Shown here: positions 49,076-57,374 of the stretch, piece after piece
Layout: every line of letters begins with the position of its first letter
How positions within the stretch are numbered: the stretch's first letter is position 1
Assembly (NCBI RefSeq): GCF_000633395.1
Contig: NZ_AYMU01000033.1
Location: 1-64,000 of the forward strand
Origin: Pseudomonas sp. PH1b
GTDB lineage: Bacteria > Pseudomonadota > Gammaproteobacteria > Pseudomonadales > Pseudomonadaceae
Direction of reading: 5' to 3'
DNA length: 64,000 nucleotides
Program-made: the position numbers and the translations under genes
The notes under the pieces: model-generated
Told to the model about the DNA's origin: nothing
Seen by the model: only the letters and a program-made list of their open reading frames with translations
The model's database searches: none

Positions 49076-49531
49076 ATGAAAATGCCCAAGCGTCTGATCG
49101 CCGGTGCTGCGGTGCTGATGCTCAGCGCCAGCCCGTTGCTGCAGATCATGGCCGACGAACGTGGTGATTATGATCGGGGGGGTGCTCGCGGAGGCCCGCA
49201 ACAGGGTCATTGGGACAACCGTGGTGGCGACCACCGCGGCCCGGGGGATGATCACCGTGGCGGCCCGCCGCGGGATTTCGGTCCGGTGCGCCAGACCATC
49301 CACGACAATCACGGCTACTTCGTTCGCGGCGCACCACCGCCTCCCGGGGTGCACCTGGTCCGTGGCCAGCCGTTGCCCCGCGGCTACTACGGTGAACGCC
49401 TGGACAGTCGCGCCCTGTCACGCCTGCCGGTGTACCAAGGCTATGAGTGGCGGCGCATGGGCGCAGACATCGTGCTGATCGCCGCCGGTACCGGCATCGT
49501 CTACGAGATTCTCGACGGCGTGCTGTATTGA
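49076..49531 (+). CDS. RcnB/CigR-like exported protein
   Basis: A 151-residue protein with an N-terminal hydrophobic signal (KRLIAGAAVLMLSASPLLQ), a Gly/Arg/Asp-rich middle (residues 30-65), and a C-terminal RcnB-type domain with FVRGAPPPPGVHLVRGQPLPRGYYGERL and YQGYEWRRMGADIVLIAAGTGIVYEILDGV. RcnB of E. coli is linked to nickel/cobalt homeostasis, but CigR-like relatives have other roles. It starts only 26 bp after the trpBA terminator, so its promoter must lie within or before that region. Confidence 0.85.
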   Translation: MKMPKRLIAGAAVLMLSASPLLQIMADERGDYDRGGARGGPQQGHWDNRGGDHRGPGDDHRGGPPRDFGPVRQTIHDNHGYFVRGAPPPPGVHLVRGQPLPRGYYGERLDSRALSRLPVYQGYEWRRMGADIVLIAAGTGIVYEILDGVLY

Positions 49532-49600
49532 TCAGAACTCATCCGGCCAGATCTGCCACCGGCGTCCCATGGGGGCCGGTGTGCCAGTGCTCGATGCCCC

Positions 49601-49927
49601 TCAGAACCCCGCCAGGTTCAGCGGCCTGACCGCCCCCATCCAGATGGCATGGTCGGTGTGGTCCAGCAGGTCATCCCCGGTGTCGGGATGGGTGAACACC
49701 ACCAGCCCGCGACGATTGAGCGCCAACCAGGGGATGACCTCGCCGAACAACTGTGGCTCGAAGGCCAGTTGGCAGCTCCAGTCCGGGTGTGGCCCCACCG
49801 GCCGTTCGTGGACCCGGCCCATTTTCAGTGCAAACCGCTGCGCCGCCTGTTCACACAAGGCCCGGGCCTGGTCGATGGTACTGGCGTCGAAGTAGACGTG
49901 GGCGTGATAGCCCTTGATTCGTTGCAT
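49601..49927 (-). CDS. DOPA 4,5-dioxygenase family protein
   Basis: A 108-residue protein with the DOPA-dioxygenase-like histidines: IKGYHAHVYFDAST (H8, H10), VGPHPDWSCQLAF, VVFTHPDTGDDLLDHTDHAIWMG. These residues could hold iron. Fungal and plant relatives cleave DOPA; the bacterial proteins are mostly uncharacterised. It lies next to the choline-sulfate genes but nothing connects them directly. Confidence 0.88.
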   Translation of the reverse strand: MQRIKGYHAHVYFDASTIDQARALCEQAAQRFALKMGRVHERPVGPHPDWSCQLAFEPQLFGEVIPWLALNRRGLVVFTHPDTGDDLLDHTDHAIWMGAVRPLNLAGF

Positions 49928-49959
49928 GCAAAGCCTCGCGAAAAAATCGGGTTCTCATG

Positions 49960-49995
49960 GCTGGCCACAGGTCACGCATCTACCCGGTGGCCAGC
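49960..49995 (-). terminator. Hairpin between LysR and dioxygenase genes
   Basis: GCTGGCCAC and GTGGCCAGC form a perfect 9-bp stem with an 18-nt loop. On the minus strand a T run follows only after some 12 nt, so it is at best a weak terminator of the LysR gene. Confidence 0.4.
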
Positions 49996-50083
49996 AGAAT
50001 GTCTGGCGGTGAAGGCAGCGGACTGCGATGCCCCGGCGAAAGCGCCATGGTGCCATTACTCACCCCCATCGTGTGCCCCGCCC

Positions 50084-51034
50084 CTAGCGGGCAATCGACA
50101 GCGCAGCCAGCCCCTTGAGGCTCTGGGCGCTGTCGGCCTGCTCGGTCATTAACCAATCGACAAAACGCTCGATCAACGGTCCCCGGCGCTTGCGCTGAGG
50201 CCGCACCACGTAATAGCCGTAGCTGGAAATCACCGTCTCGGCGATCGGTCGGCACAGCAGGCCCTGGTCCAGCAGGTCGTCCACCAGGTGCCGCCAGCCG
50301 ATGGCCACCCCCTGGCCACCGATGGCCGCCTGGATCAGCAGGGTGTAATTGTCGAAACGCAACTGCCCTGGTGCGGGAGCCGAGGCGATGCCCAGTTCGC
50401 GAAACACCCCGCTCCAGTCGAACCAGTGGTTGCTGGCCTCGCTGCGCAGGTGCAGCAACGGCAGCTCCAGCAGCCCATCGGCGGGCAGGGGCCGGCTGCG
50501 CTCCTTGAGCAGCAGCGGGCTGCACACCGGGAACACCTCCTCGCTGAACAACCAGCGGCTTTCCCCCTGCTTGAAGCGACCGTCGCCGAACAGTATTGCC
50601 ACATCGATATCGCTGCGCAGCATGCTGTGGCTGCGTTCACTGGTGACCAGGCTGACGTCGACCTGCGGATTGGCCTCATGAAAACGGTGCAGGCGCGGCA
50701 TCAGCCAGTAGGCGGCAAAGGCGAAATCCGTGGCCACCTGCAACACCTCATGCTGATGCTGCTGGCTGATGGCGCTCAAGCCGGCATCGATGCTCTGCAG
50801 GCCGACCTGCACCTGCTCCAGCAGCAGGGCCGCGGACTCCGTCAATTCGATGCCGCGGTAGATGCGGTCGAACAGGCGCACGTTCAGCTGTTCTTCCAGC
50901 CGCTTGATCTGCTGACTGATGGCCGGCTGGGTAGTCCCCAGCTCCACCGCGGCCGCGGTGAAGCTGCGCAAGCGAGCCGCCGCTTCAAATACCCGGAGCA
51001 GGTCCAGGGACAGGTCGCCAAGGGTTTCATACAT
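50084..51034 (-). CDS. LysR-type regulator of choline sulfate utilisation
   Basis: A 316-residue LysR protein with the N-terminal winged helix (LDLLRVFEAAARLRSFTAAAVELGTTQPAISQQIKRLEEQLN) and an effector domain. It is divergent from the choline sulfatase gene with about 114 bp between, the usual arrangement for the regulator of betC, and corresponds to PA0032. The inducer is presumably choline-O-sulfate or choline, which is inference. Confidence 0.9.
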   Translation of the reverse strand: MYETLGDLSLDLLRVFEAAARLRSFTAAAVELGTTQPAISQQIKRLEEQLNVRLFDRIYRGIELTESAALLLEQVQVGLQSIDAGLSAISQQHQHEVLQVATDFAFAAYWLMPRLHRFHEANPQVDVSLVTSERSHSMLRSDIDVAILFGDGRFKQGESRWLFSEEVFPVCSPLLLKERSRPLPADGLLELPLLHLRSEASNHWFDWSGVFRELGIASAPAPGQLRFDNYTLLIQAAIGGQGVAIGWRHLVDDLLDQGLLCRPIAETVISSYGYYVVRPQRKRRGPLIERFVDWLMTEQADSAQSLKGLAALSIAR

Positions 51035-51148
51035 AAGCTGTGCTTATCCTAGTCATTGCCGTGCATGGGCTTTACCGCCAAACACATGGGATCCATGCTC
51101 AATCGCAGCACTCTCGCATAACCATCGACTATGGAATGCCGCGAATCC

Positions 51149-52663
51149 ATGAAGCGCAAGAACATTCTTTTCATCATGGCCGACCAGATGGCCGCACCCT
51201 TGCTGCCGTTCTACGGTTCATCGCCGATCCGCGTGCCGCACCTCAGCCGCCTGGCCGCCACCGGCGTGGTATTCGACGCTGCCTATTGCAACAGCCCGTT
51301 GTGCGCACCGTCGCGCTTCACCCTGGTGAGCGGCCAGTTGCCGAGCAAGATCGGCGCCTATGACAACGCCGCCGACCTCCCCGCCGATGTGCCCACCTAC
51401 GCCCACTACCTGCGGCGCCTGGGCTATCGCACCGCGCTCTCGGGCAAGATGCACTTCTGCGGGCCGGACCAGTTGCATGGCTACGAGGAACGCCTGACCA
51501 GCGACATCTACCCCGCCGACTACGGTTGGGCGGTGAACTGGGACCAGCCCGACCTGCGCCCCAGCTGGTACCACAACATGTCCTCGGTGCTGCAGGCCGG
51601 CCCCTGCATCCGCACCAACCAGCTGGATTTCGATGAAGAGGTGGTGTTCAAGGCTCAGCAGTACCTGTTCGACCACGTCCGCGAGTCTGGCGACCAGCCG
51701 TTCTGCCTGACCGTCTCCATGACCCATCCCCATGATCCGTACACCATTCCCAAGGCCTTCTGGGACCTGTACCGCGACGATGAGATCGCGCTGCCCCAGA
51801 CCCCGCCCCAGACCGACCAGGACCCGCACTCCCAGCGCCTGCTCAAGGTCTACGACCTGTGGGACAAGCCGCTGCCTGTGGATAAGATCCGCGACGCGCG
51901 GCGGGCCTATTTCGGTGCCTGCAGCTACATCGACAGCAATGTCGGCAAGCTGCTGCAGACCCTGGAAGACACCGGATTGATGGACGACACCCTGATCGTG
52001 TTCTCCGGCGATCATGGCGACATGCTCGGCGAGCGTGGCCTCTGGTACAAAATGCACTGGTTCGAAATGGCCGCCCGGGTGCCGCTGCTGATCTGCGCCC
52101 CGGGACAATTCGCCGCCGGACGGGTGAGTGCCGCCGTCTCCACTGCCGACCTGCTGCCGACCCTGGTGGAATTGGCCGGCGGCGAGGTGCAGGCGGACCT
52201 GCCCCTGGATGGCCGCTCCCTGGTGCCGCACCTGCAAGGGCAGGGCGGGCATGATGAGGTGTTCGGCGAATACATGGCCGAGGGCACCATTGGCCCGCTG
52301 ATGATGATCCGTCGCGGCGCCTACAAGTTCATCTACAGCGAAGACGACCCCTGTCTACTCTTCGACCTGCACAACGACCCGCAAGAACACCGCGACCTCA
52401 GCCAATCGCTCGAACATCGAGCGCTGTTCGCCGCGTTTCTCGCCGAGGCACGGGCCAAATGGGACATCCCGGCCATCCGCCAACAGGTCCTGGCCAGCCA
52501 GCGACGCCGCCGCCTGGTGGCCCAGGCGCTGAGCCAGGGCCGGCTCAAGAGCTGGGATCACCAGCCCCTGGTGGACGCCAGTCAACAGTACATGCGCAAC
52601 CACATCGACCTCGATGACCTGGAGCGCAAGGCTCGTTATCCACAACCCTGCCAAAACCAATAA
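51149..52663 (+). CDS. betC: Choline sulfatase
   Basis: A 504-residue sulfatase that hydrolyses choline-O-sulfate to choline and sulfate. The formylglycine motif is SPLCAPSRFTLVSGQLP (C-x-P-S-R), preceded by the metal-binding ILFIMADQMAAP. Other metal and substrate residues are in YRTALSGKMHFCGPDQLHGYE, MTHPHDPY and FSGDHGDMLGERGLWYKMHW. The ATG giving MKRKNILFIM is used as in relatives; an ATG 18 bp upstream has no support. Cysteine-type sulfatases are usually matured by an anaerobic or aerobic maturase; none is encoded here. Confidence 0.96.
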   Translation: MKRKNILFIMADQMAAPLLPFYGSSPIRVPHLSRLAATGVVFDAAYCNSPLCAPSRFTLVSGQLPSKIGAYDNAADLPADVPTYAHYLRRLGYRTALSGKMHFCGPDQLHGYEERLTSDIYPADYGWAVNWDQPDLRPSWYHNMSSVLQAGPCIRTNQLDFDEEVVFKAQQYLFDHVRESGDQPFCLTVSMTHPHDPYTIPKAFWDLYRDDEIALPQTPPQTDQDPHSQRLLKVYDLWDKPLPVDKIRDARRAYFGACSYIDSNVGKLLQTLEDTGLMDDTLIVFSGDHGDMLGERGLWYKMHWFEMAARVPLLICAPGQFAAGRVSAAVSTADLLPTLVELAGGEVQADLPLDGRSLVPHLQGQGGHDEVFGEYMAEGTIGPLMMIRRGAYKFIYSEDDPCLLFDLHNDPQEHRDLSQSLEHRALFAAFLAEARAKWDIPAIRQQVLASQRRRRLVAQALSQGRLKSWDHQPLVDASQQYMRNHIDLDDLERKARYPQPCQNQ

Positions 52664-52678
52664 CGTAAGGGGAAGAGC

Positions 52679-53596
52679 ATGCATAGGTTATCCACAGCGC
52701 TGGCGGCCGGGGTCCTGGCGTTGGCCAGCGCACCCGCCTGGGCCGACTCGTGCGCGACGGTGAAGATGGCCGATCCGGGCTGGAGCGACATCGCCGCCAC
52801 CAACGCCATCGCCGGTTTCCTGCTGGACGCCATGGGCTACAAGGCGAAAGTCGACACCCTGGCGGTGCCGATCATCTACGGCGGCCTCAAGGACGGGCAG
52901 GTGGACGTGTTCCTCGGCAACTGGATGCCAGCGCAACAGGGCTTCTACGACAAGTTCGTGGCCAACGGCGAGGTCACTCAACTGGCGAAGAACCTCGAGG
53001 GCACCGAATTCACCCTGGCGGTCCCGGACTACGTCTGGGACGCGGGCGTGCACGACTTCGCCGACCTGAACACATTCGCCGACAAGTTCGACAAGAAGCT
53101 CTACGGCATCGGCTCCGGCGCGCCGGCCAACCTGTCCCTGCAGGAAATCATCAAGAACAACGAGTTCCACCTCGGCCAATGGAAGCTGATCGAGTCCAGC
53201 GAACAGGCGATGCTCGCCGAAGTCTCGCGGGCCACCCGCAAGCAGCGCTTCGTAGCCTTCCTTGGCTGGACCCCGCACCCGATGAACGTGCAACTGAAAA
53301 TGCGCTACCTCAGCGGCGGCGAGAAGTATTTTGGTGCCAGCGGCAGCGTCTACACCCTGACCCGCAAGGGTTATGCACAGGCCTGCCCCAACGTCGGCAA
53401 GCTGCTGGGCAACCTGCGCTTCACCCTGGACATGGAGAACAGCATCATGGCCCAGGTGGTGCGCAACAAACTCAGCAACGGCGAGGCCGCCAAGGCCTGG
53501 ATCAAGGCCAACCCGGCGGTGCTGGAGCAGTGGCTGGAAGGGGTGCGGACCCTCGATGGCCAGGATGCCCTGGCAGCGGTGAAGGCCAAGCTCTGA
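52679..53596 (+). CDS. Choline/choline-sulfate ABC transporter substrate-binding protein
   Basis: A 305-residue periplasmic binding protein with a signal peptide ending AWA-DSC. It has the ChoX/OpuAC-type layout: TVKMADPGWSDIAATNAIAGFLLDAMGYK, VFLGNWMPAQQGFYDKF, GIGSGAPANLSLQEIIKNN and FLGWTPHPMNVQLKMRYLSGG, with aromatic residues suited to bind a quaternary amine. No permease or ATPase gene is adjacent, so it must share a transporter encoded elsewhere. It lies 15 bp after betC with AAGGGG upstream of the ATG and is clearly in the betC operon. Confidence 0.92.
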   Translation: MHRLSTALAAGVLALASAPAWADSCATVKMADPGWSDIAATNAIAGFLLDAMGYKAKVDTLAVPIIYGGLKDGQVDVFLGNWMPAQQGFYDKFVANGEVTQLAKNLEGTEFTLAVPDYVWDAGVHDFADLNTFADKFDKKLYGIGSGAPANLSLQEIIKNNEFHLGQWKLIESSEQAMLAEVSRATRKQRFVAFLGWTPHPMNVQLKMRYLSGGEKYFGASGSVYTLTRKGYAQACPNVGKLLGNLRFTLDMENSIMAQVVRNKLSNGEAAKAWIKANPAVLEQWLEGVRTLDGQDALAAVKAKL

Positions 53597-53620
53597 CTCG
53601 GAGCCTGGACAGCAACTGAT

Positions 53621-53648
53621 GTGGCGAGGGGGCAAGCTCACTCGCCAC
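53621..53648. repeat. REP-like hairpin
   Basis: GTGGCGAG and CTCGCCAC are perfect 8-bp arms around a GGGGCAAGCTCA centre, a type common in fluorescent pseudomonads. It lies between the binding-protein and SulP genes. Confidence 0.75.
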
Positions 53649-53738
53649 AACGGCCCTCCATCCCCGGCAACGAGGTGGACAATGCTTTACCCTGACACCT
53701 TCGCACGCACCTTTGACTGAACCAAACCGCGAGGCACC

Positions 53739-55307
53739 ATGGCCTGGCCCAACCGCCATTCACTCCTGCCCTTCCTGAGCTGGCTGCCACGCCAGACCCG
53801 CGCCAGCATCGGCCGCGATCTGCTGGTGGGCCTGAGCGGCGCGATCCTCGCCCTGCCGCAATCCATCGCCTACGCCCTGATTGCCGGCCTGCCTCCGGAG
53901 TACGGGCTGTACGCGGCCATAGTCCCGGTGCTGATCGCCTGTCTGTGGGGCTCGTCCTGGCACCTGATCTGCGGCCCCACGGCGGCCATTTCCATCGTGC
54001 TCTATGCCAGCATCAGCCCCCTGGCGGTGCCAGCCTCGGAGGACTACATCACCCTGATCCTGCTGCTGACCCTGCTGGCCGGGATCTTCCAGTGGCTGCT
54101 GGGCATGCTGCGCTTCGGCACCCTGGTGAACTTCGTCTCCCATTCCGTGGTGCTGGGCTTCACCCTAGGCGCGGCAGCGGTGATCGCCCTTGGCCAACTG
54201 CCCAACCTGATGGGCCTGGACCTGCCGAACCAGGCCACCGCCCTCAATAGCCTGACCCAGTTGCTGGAGCATCTGGATGGCGTGGACCGACCTTCACTGT
54301 TGCTCGGGCTGGGCACCCTGGCGATGGGCATTGCCCTGAAGTTGCTGGCACCACGCTGGCCGAGCCTGCTGCTGAGCCTGGTGCTCAGCGCCTTGGTGGT
54401 GTGGCTGCTGCCGGGGGTGTTCGGCCATGTGCAACGGGTCAGCGCCTTCGTTGGCCGACTGCCACCCTGGAGCCCGGTACCGCTGGACCTGGAGCTGATC
54501 CTGCGCCTGCTGCCCAGCGCCGTGGCGGTGGGCATGCTGGGGCTGGTGACCAGCCTGTCGATTGCTCGCTCGCTGTCGGCGCGCTCGGAACAACTGCTGG
54601 ACGCCAACCAGGAAATCCGCGCCCAGGGCCTGTCGAACATCGTCGGCGCCTTGTTCTCCGGCTACCTGTCTTCCGGCTCCTTCACCCGCTCCGGGCTGAG
54701 CTACGAAGCCGGCGCCCGCTCGCCCCTGGCCGGGGTGTTCTCGGCGCTGTGGGTGGCCCTGTTCGCCGTGGGCGGCGCGGGGCTGATCGCCCATATTCCT
54801 ATTCCCGCCATGGCCGGCAGCATCCTGCTGATCTGCTGGGGCCTGGTGGATCACCGGGGTATCCGCGCCTTGTTCCGGGTCAGCCGCGCCGAGTTCGTGG
54901 TGATGAGTCTGACCTGCCTCGCCACCCTGCTGCTGGAGTTGCAGACGGCGATCTACGCCGGGGTCCTGGCGTCGCTGTTCTTCTACCTCAAGCGCACTTC
55001 GCAGCCTCGGGTGCAGCAGTCTCGCGAGGGCGATGAAGACATTCTGCGGGTCGGCGGCTCGATCTTCTTCGGCGCCAGCCATTACCTGCAGGTGCGCATG
55101 CAGCGCTGCCACGCACCGAAACTGGTGATCGACGCGCGGCAGATCAACTTCATCGATTATTCAGGAGTGGAAATGCTGCACCAGGAAGCACGCCGCCTCA
55201 GGCGCCAGGAGCGCAGCCTGATCCTGCGCCGGGCACGGCAGGCGGTGAAAGAAGAGTTGATCAAGCTCGAAGGCGCGGAGCGCTGCCCGATCCACTTCGA
55301 AGACTGA
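53739..55307 (+). CDS. SulP family sulfate transporter
   Basis: A 522-residue transporter with a membrane domain of about eleven helices (LPQSIAYALIAGLPPEYGLYAAIVPVLIACLWGSS is the signature) and a C-terminal STAS domain (after about residue 430, with LVIDARQINFIDYSGVEMLHQEA). Its place after choline sulfatase and the binding protein suggests it handles sulfate released from choline-O-sulfate, or imports sulfate. It is distinct from the SulP protein beside the carbonic anhydrase at 27365. Equivalent in position to PA0029. Confidence 0.9.
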   Translation: MAWPNRHSLLPFLSWLPRQTRASIGRDLLVGLSGAILALPQSIAYALIAGLPPEYGLYAAIVPVLIACLWGSSWHLICGPTAAISIVLYASISPLAVPASEDYITLILLLTLLAGIFQWLLGMLRFGTLVNFVSHSVVLGFTLGAAAVIALGQLPNLMGLDLPNQATALNSLTQLLEHLDGVDRPSLLLGLGTLAMGIALKLLAPRWPSLLLSLVLSALVVWLLPGVFGHVQRVSAFVGRLPPWSPVPLDLELILRLLPSAVAVGMLGLVTSLSIARSLSARSEQLLDANQEIRAQGLSNIVGALFSGYLSSGSFTRSGLSYEAGARSPLAGVFSALWVALFAVGGAGLIAHIPIPAMAGSILLICWGLVDHRGIRALFRVSRAEFVVMSLTCLATLLLELQTAIYAGVLASLFFYLKRTSQPRVQQSREGDEDILRVGGSIFFGASHYLQVRMQRCHAPKLVIDARQINFIDYSGVEMLHQEARRLRRQERSLILRRARQAVKEELIKLEGAERCPIHFED

Positions 55308-55335
55308 ACCCGCAGGCGCCTTGCCCACACCCGAC

Positions 55336-55416
55336 GTAGGAGCCGGCTTGCCGGCGAAGAGGCCCTTGAGCCTGGCCCAGCCTTGACCCCGCCTTCGCTG
55401 GCAAGCCAGTTCCTGC
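55336..55416. repeat. Inverted REP pair
   Basis: GTAGGAGCCGGCTTGCCGGC (from 55336) and the inverted TTCGCTGGCAAGCCAGTTCC (from 55393) flank a 34-bp spacer between the convergent SulP and aroE genes. Confidence 0.88.
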
Positions 55417-55422
55417 GGCGGG

Positions 55423-56244
55423 TTACAGGGCCAGTTGGCGACGCAGTTCAGCCAGCACCGGCGCGCTGTCAGGGCGCACCCCGCGCCACAGGTAGAAGGC
55501 TTCCGCCGCCTGCTCGGCAAGCATGCCCAAGCCATCCATAACCAGCAGCGCGCCCTGTTCGCTGGCCCAGCGGCAGAACGGCGTCGGCTCCTTGCCGTAC
55601 ATCATGTCGTAGCACACGGTCTTGCCCGGTTCGATCAGGCTGCCGGCAATCGGCGGCAACTCCCCCGACAGGCTGGCGGACGTGGCGTTGATGATCAGAT
55701 CCACCGACTCCTGCAACCAGTCGAAGCCACTGGCCGCCACCGGCCCCAGGTCGGCGAACAGCTCAGCCAGCAACTCGGCTTTTTCCACGGTGCGATTGGC
55801 AATGACCACCGACGCCGGCTGCTCGGCCAACACAGGCTCCAGGGCTCCCCGCACCGCGCCGCCAGCGCCCAGCAAAAGGATCCGCTTGCCCTTGAGGCTG
55901 ACCCCGGCATTCACCGTCAGGTCACGCACCAGCCCGGCGCCATCGGTGTTGTCTCCCAGCAGGCGACCGTCGGCCTGCTTGCTCAGGGTGTTCACCGCGC
56001 CGGCCCGCTGCGCGCGCTCGGTCAGGCAGTCACACAGGCGATAGGCGTCTTCCTTGAACGGCACCGTGACATTGGCCCCGCGCCCCTGGGCGAAGAAGCG
56101 GCGGGCAGTGCCGGCAAAATCGTCCAGGGGCGCCAGCAGGGTGTTGTATTCCAGCTGCTGGGCCGTTTGCTGGGCGAACAGCCGATGGATCAGCGGCGAC
56201 TTGCTGTGGCCGATCGGATTACCAAAGACAACGTACTGGTCCAT
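55423..56244 (-). CDS. aroE: Shikimate dehydrogenase
   Basis: A 273-residue NADP enzyme of the shikimate pathway. The substrate site is in YVVFGNPIGHSKSPLIHRLF, with the catalytic Lys in NVTVPFKEDAYRL and the Asp in GDNTDGAGLVRDL. The nucleotide-binding motif is LLLGAGGAVRGAL, followed by VVIANRTVEKAEL for NADP. Size and motifs fit AroE rather than YdiB. It is downstream of hemF on the same strand with a 46-bp gap. Confidence 0.96.
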   Translation of the reverse strand: MDQYVVFGNPIGHSKSPLIHRLFAQQTAQQLEYNTLLAPLDDFAGTARRFFAQGRGANVTVPFKEDAYRLCDCLTERAQRAGAVNTLSKQADGRLLGDNTDGAGLVRDLTVNAGVSLKGKRILLLGAGGAVRGALEPVLAEQPASVVIANRTVEKAELLAELFADLGPVAASGFDWLQESVDLIINATSASLSGELPPIAGSLIEPGKTVCYDMMYGKEPTPFCRWASEQGALLVMDGLGMLAEQAAEAFYLWRGVRPDSAPVLAELRRQLAL

Positions 56245-56290
56245 CTCTCACCCTTCGTTCAATGCCTGCCTCAAGCGGCAGGTGCGCCCA

Positions 56291-57208
56291 TCAGTTGCCG
56301 CCTGCCAGCCAGTCGCGATCCTGCAGGAAGTACTCGGTCAGGCGCGCTTCTTCGCTGCCCGGCTCGGCCTTCCAGTCATAGCCCCAGCGCACTTGCGGCG
56401 GCAGCGACATGAGGATCGACTCGGTACGGCCACCCGATTGCAGGCCGAACAGGGTGCCGCGGTCGTAGACCAGGTTGAACTCGACGTAGCGGCCCCGGCG
56501 GAATTCCTGGAATTGGCGCTGCTGCTCGGTGTAGGCGACAGCCTTGCGGCGCTGGACGATGGGCAGGTAGGCCTCGATGTAGGCGTCGCCGATGGCGCGC
56601 ATGAAGGCGAAGCTGGTGTCGAAGTCCCACTCGTTCAGGTCGTCGAAGAACAGGCCGCCAATGCCCCGCGGCTCGTTGCGGTGCTTGATGTGGAAGTAGC
56701 TGTCGCACCAGGCCTTGTAGCGCGGGTAGACGTCGGCACCGAAGGGCGCACAGGCGCGCTCGGCGACTCGGTGCCAATGCACGCAGTCTTCCTCGTTGGC
56801 GTAGTAGGGGGTCAGGTCGAAACCGCCACCGAACCACCAGACCGGCTCCTCACCTTGCTTCTCGGCAATGAAGAAACGCACATTGGCATGGGACGTCGGA
56901 ACATGAGGGTTGTGCGGGTGGATCACCAGGGACACGCCCAGGGCTTCGAAGCCCCGACCGGCGAGTTCCGGACGATGGGCGCTGGCGGAAGGCGGCAGGC
57001 CGGCACCAAACACATGGGAAAAATTGACCCCGCCCTTTTCGATCACCGCGCCATCGCCGATCACCCGGGTGCGTCCGCCGCCACCGGCGGGGCGGGTCCA
57101 GGCATCCTCGATGAAGCGTGCGCCGCCGTCTTCGGTTTCCAGGGCAGCGCAAATGCGGTCTTGCAGGTCGAGCAGGTAGGCTTTTACGGCCTCGGTGCGG
57201 GTAGTCAT
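56291..57208 (-). CDS. hemF: Oxygen-dependent coproporphyrinogen III oxidase
   Basis: A 305-residue enzyme of heme biosynthesis that decarboxylates two propionates using O2. Family blocks are RTRVIGDGAVIEKGGVNFSHVFG, SLVIHPHNPHVPTSHANVRFF, WWFGGGFDLTPYYANEEDCVHWH, IKHRNEPRGIGGLFFDDLNEWD and YVEFNLVYDRGTLFGLQSGGRTESILMSLPP. An Anr/Dnr-type box lies about 102 bp upstream on the same strand. In P. aeruginosa hemF is known to be under Anr/Dnr control. Confidence 0.97.
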   Translation of the reverse strand: MTTRTEAVKAYLLDLQDRICAALETEDGGARFIEDAWTRPAGGGGRTRVIGDGAVIEKGGVNFSHVFGAGLPPSASAHRPELAGRGFEALGVSLVIHPHNPHVPTSHANVRFFIAEKQGEEPVWWFGGGFDLTPYYANEEDCVHWHRVAERACAPFGADVYPRYKAWCDSYFHIKHRNEPRGIGGLFFDDLNEWDFDTSFAFMRAIGDAYIEAYLPIVQRRKAVAYTEQQRQFQEFRRGRYVEFNLVYDRGTLFGLQSGGRTESILMSLPPQVRWGYDWKAEPGSEEARLTEYFLQDRDWLAGGN

Positions 57209-57309
57209 GGCATCACCTTGAATCGGGCAAAGCTACGCGGCGCCAGCAATGGAGCGGGGGGCGGCGCAAATGGGCGCGTAGCATAACACTGCGTCGGGGC
57301 CCGCCGCAG

Positions 57310-57323
57310 TTGACGAAGGTCAA
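57310..57323 (-). promoter_or_regulatory. Anr/Dnr (FNR-type) box between hemF and qor
   Basis: TTGAC-GAAG-GTCAA is a perfect palindrome close to the FNR consensus TTGAT-N4-ATCAA. It is in the 166-bp divergent gap. Control of hemF is supported by work on P. aeruginosa; control of qor is possible. Confidence 0.72.
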
Positions 57324-57374
57324 GCACAGGAGTCCGATAGAGCACTTTCACCCCACCACCGAGGAAAGAGTGAG

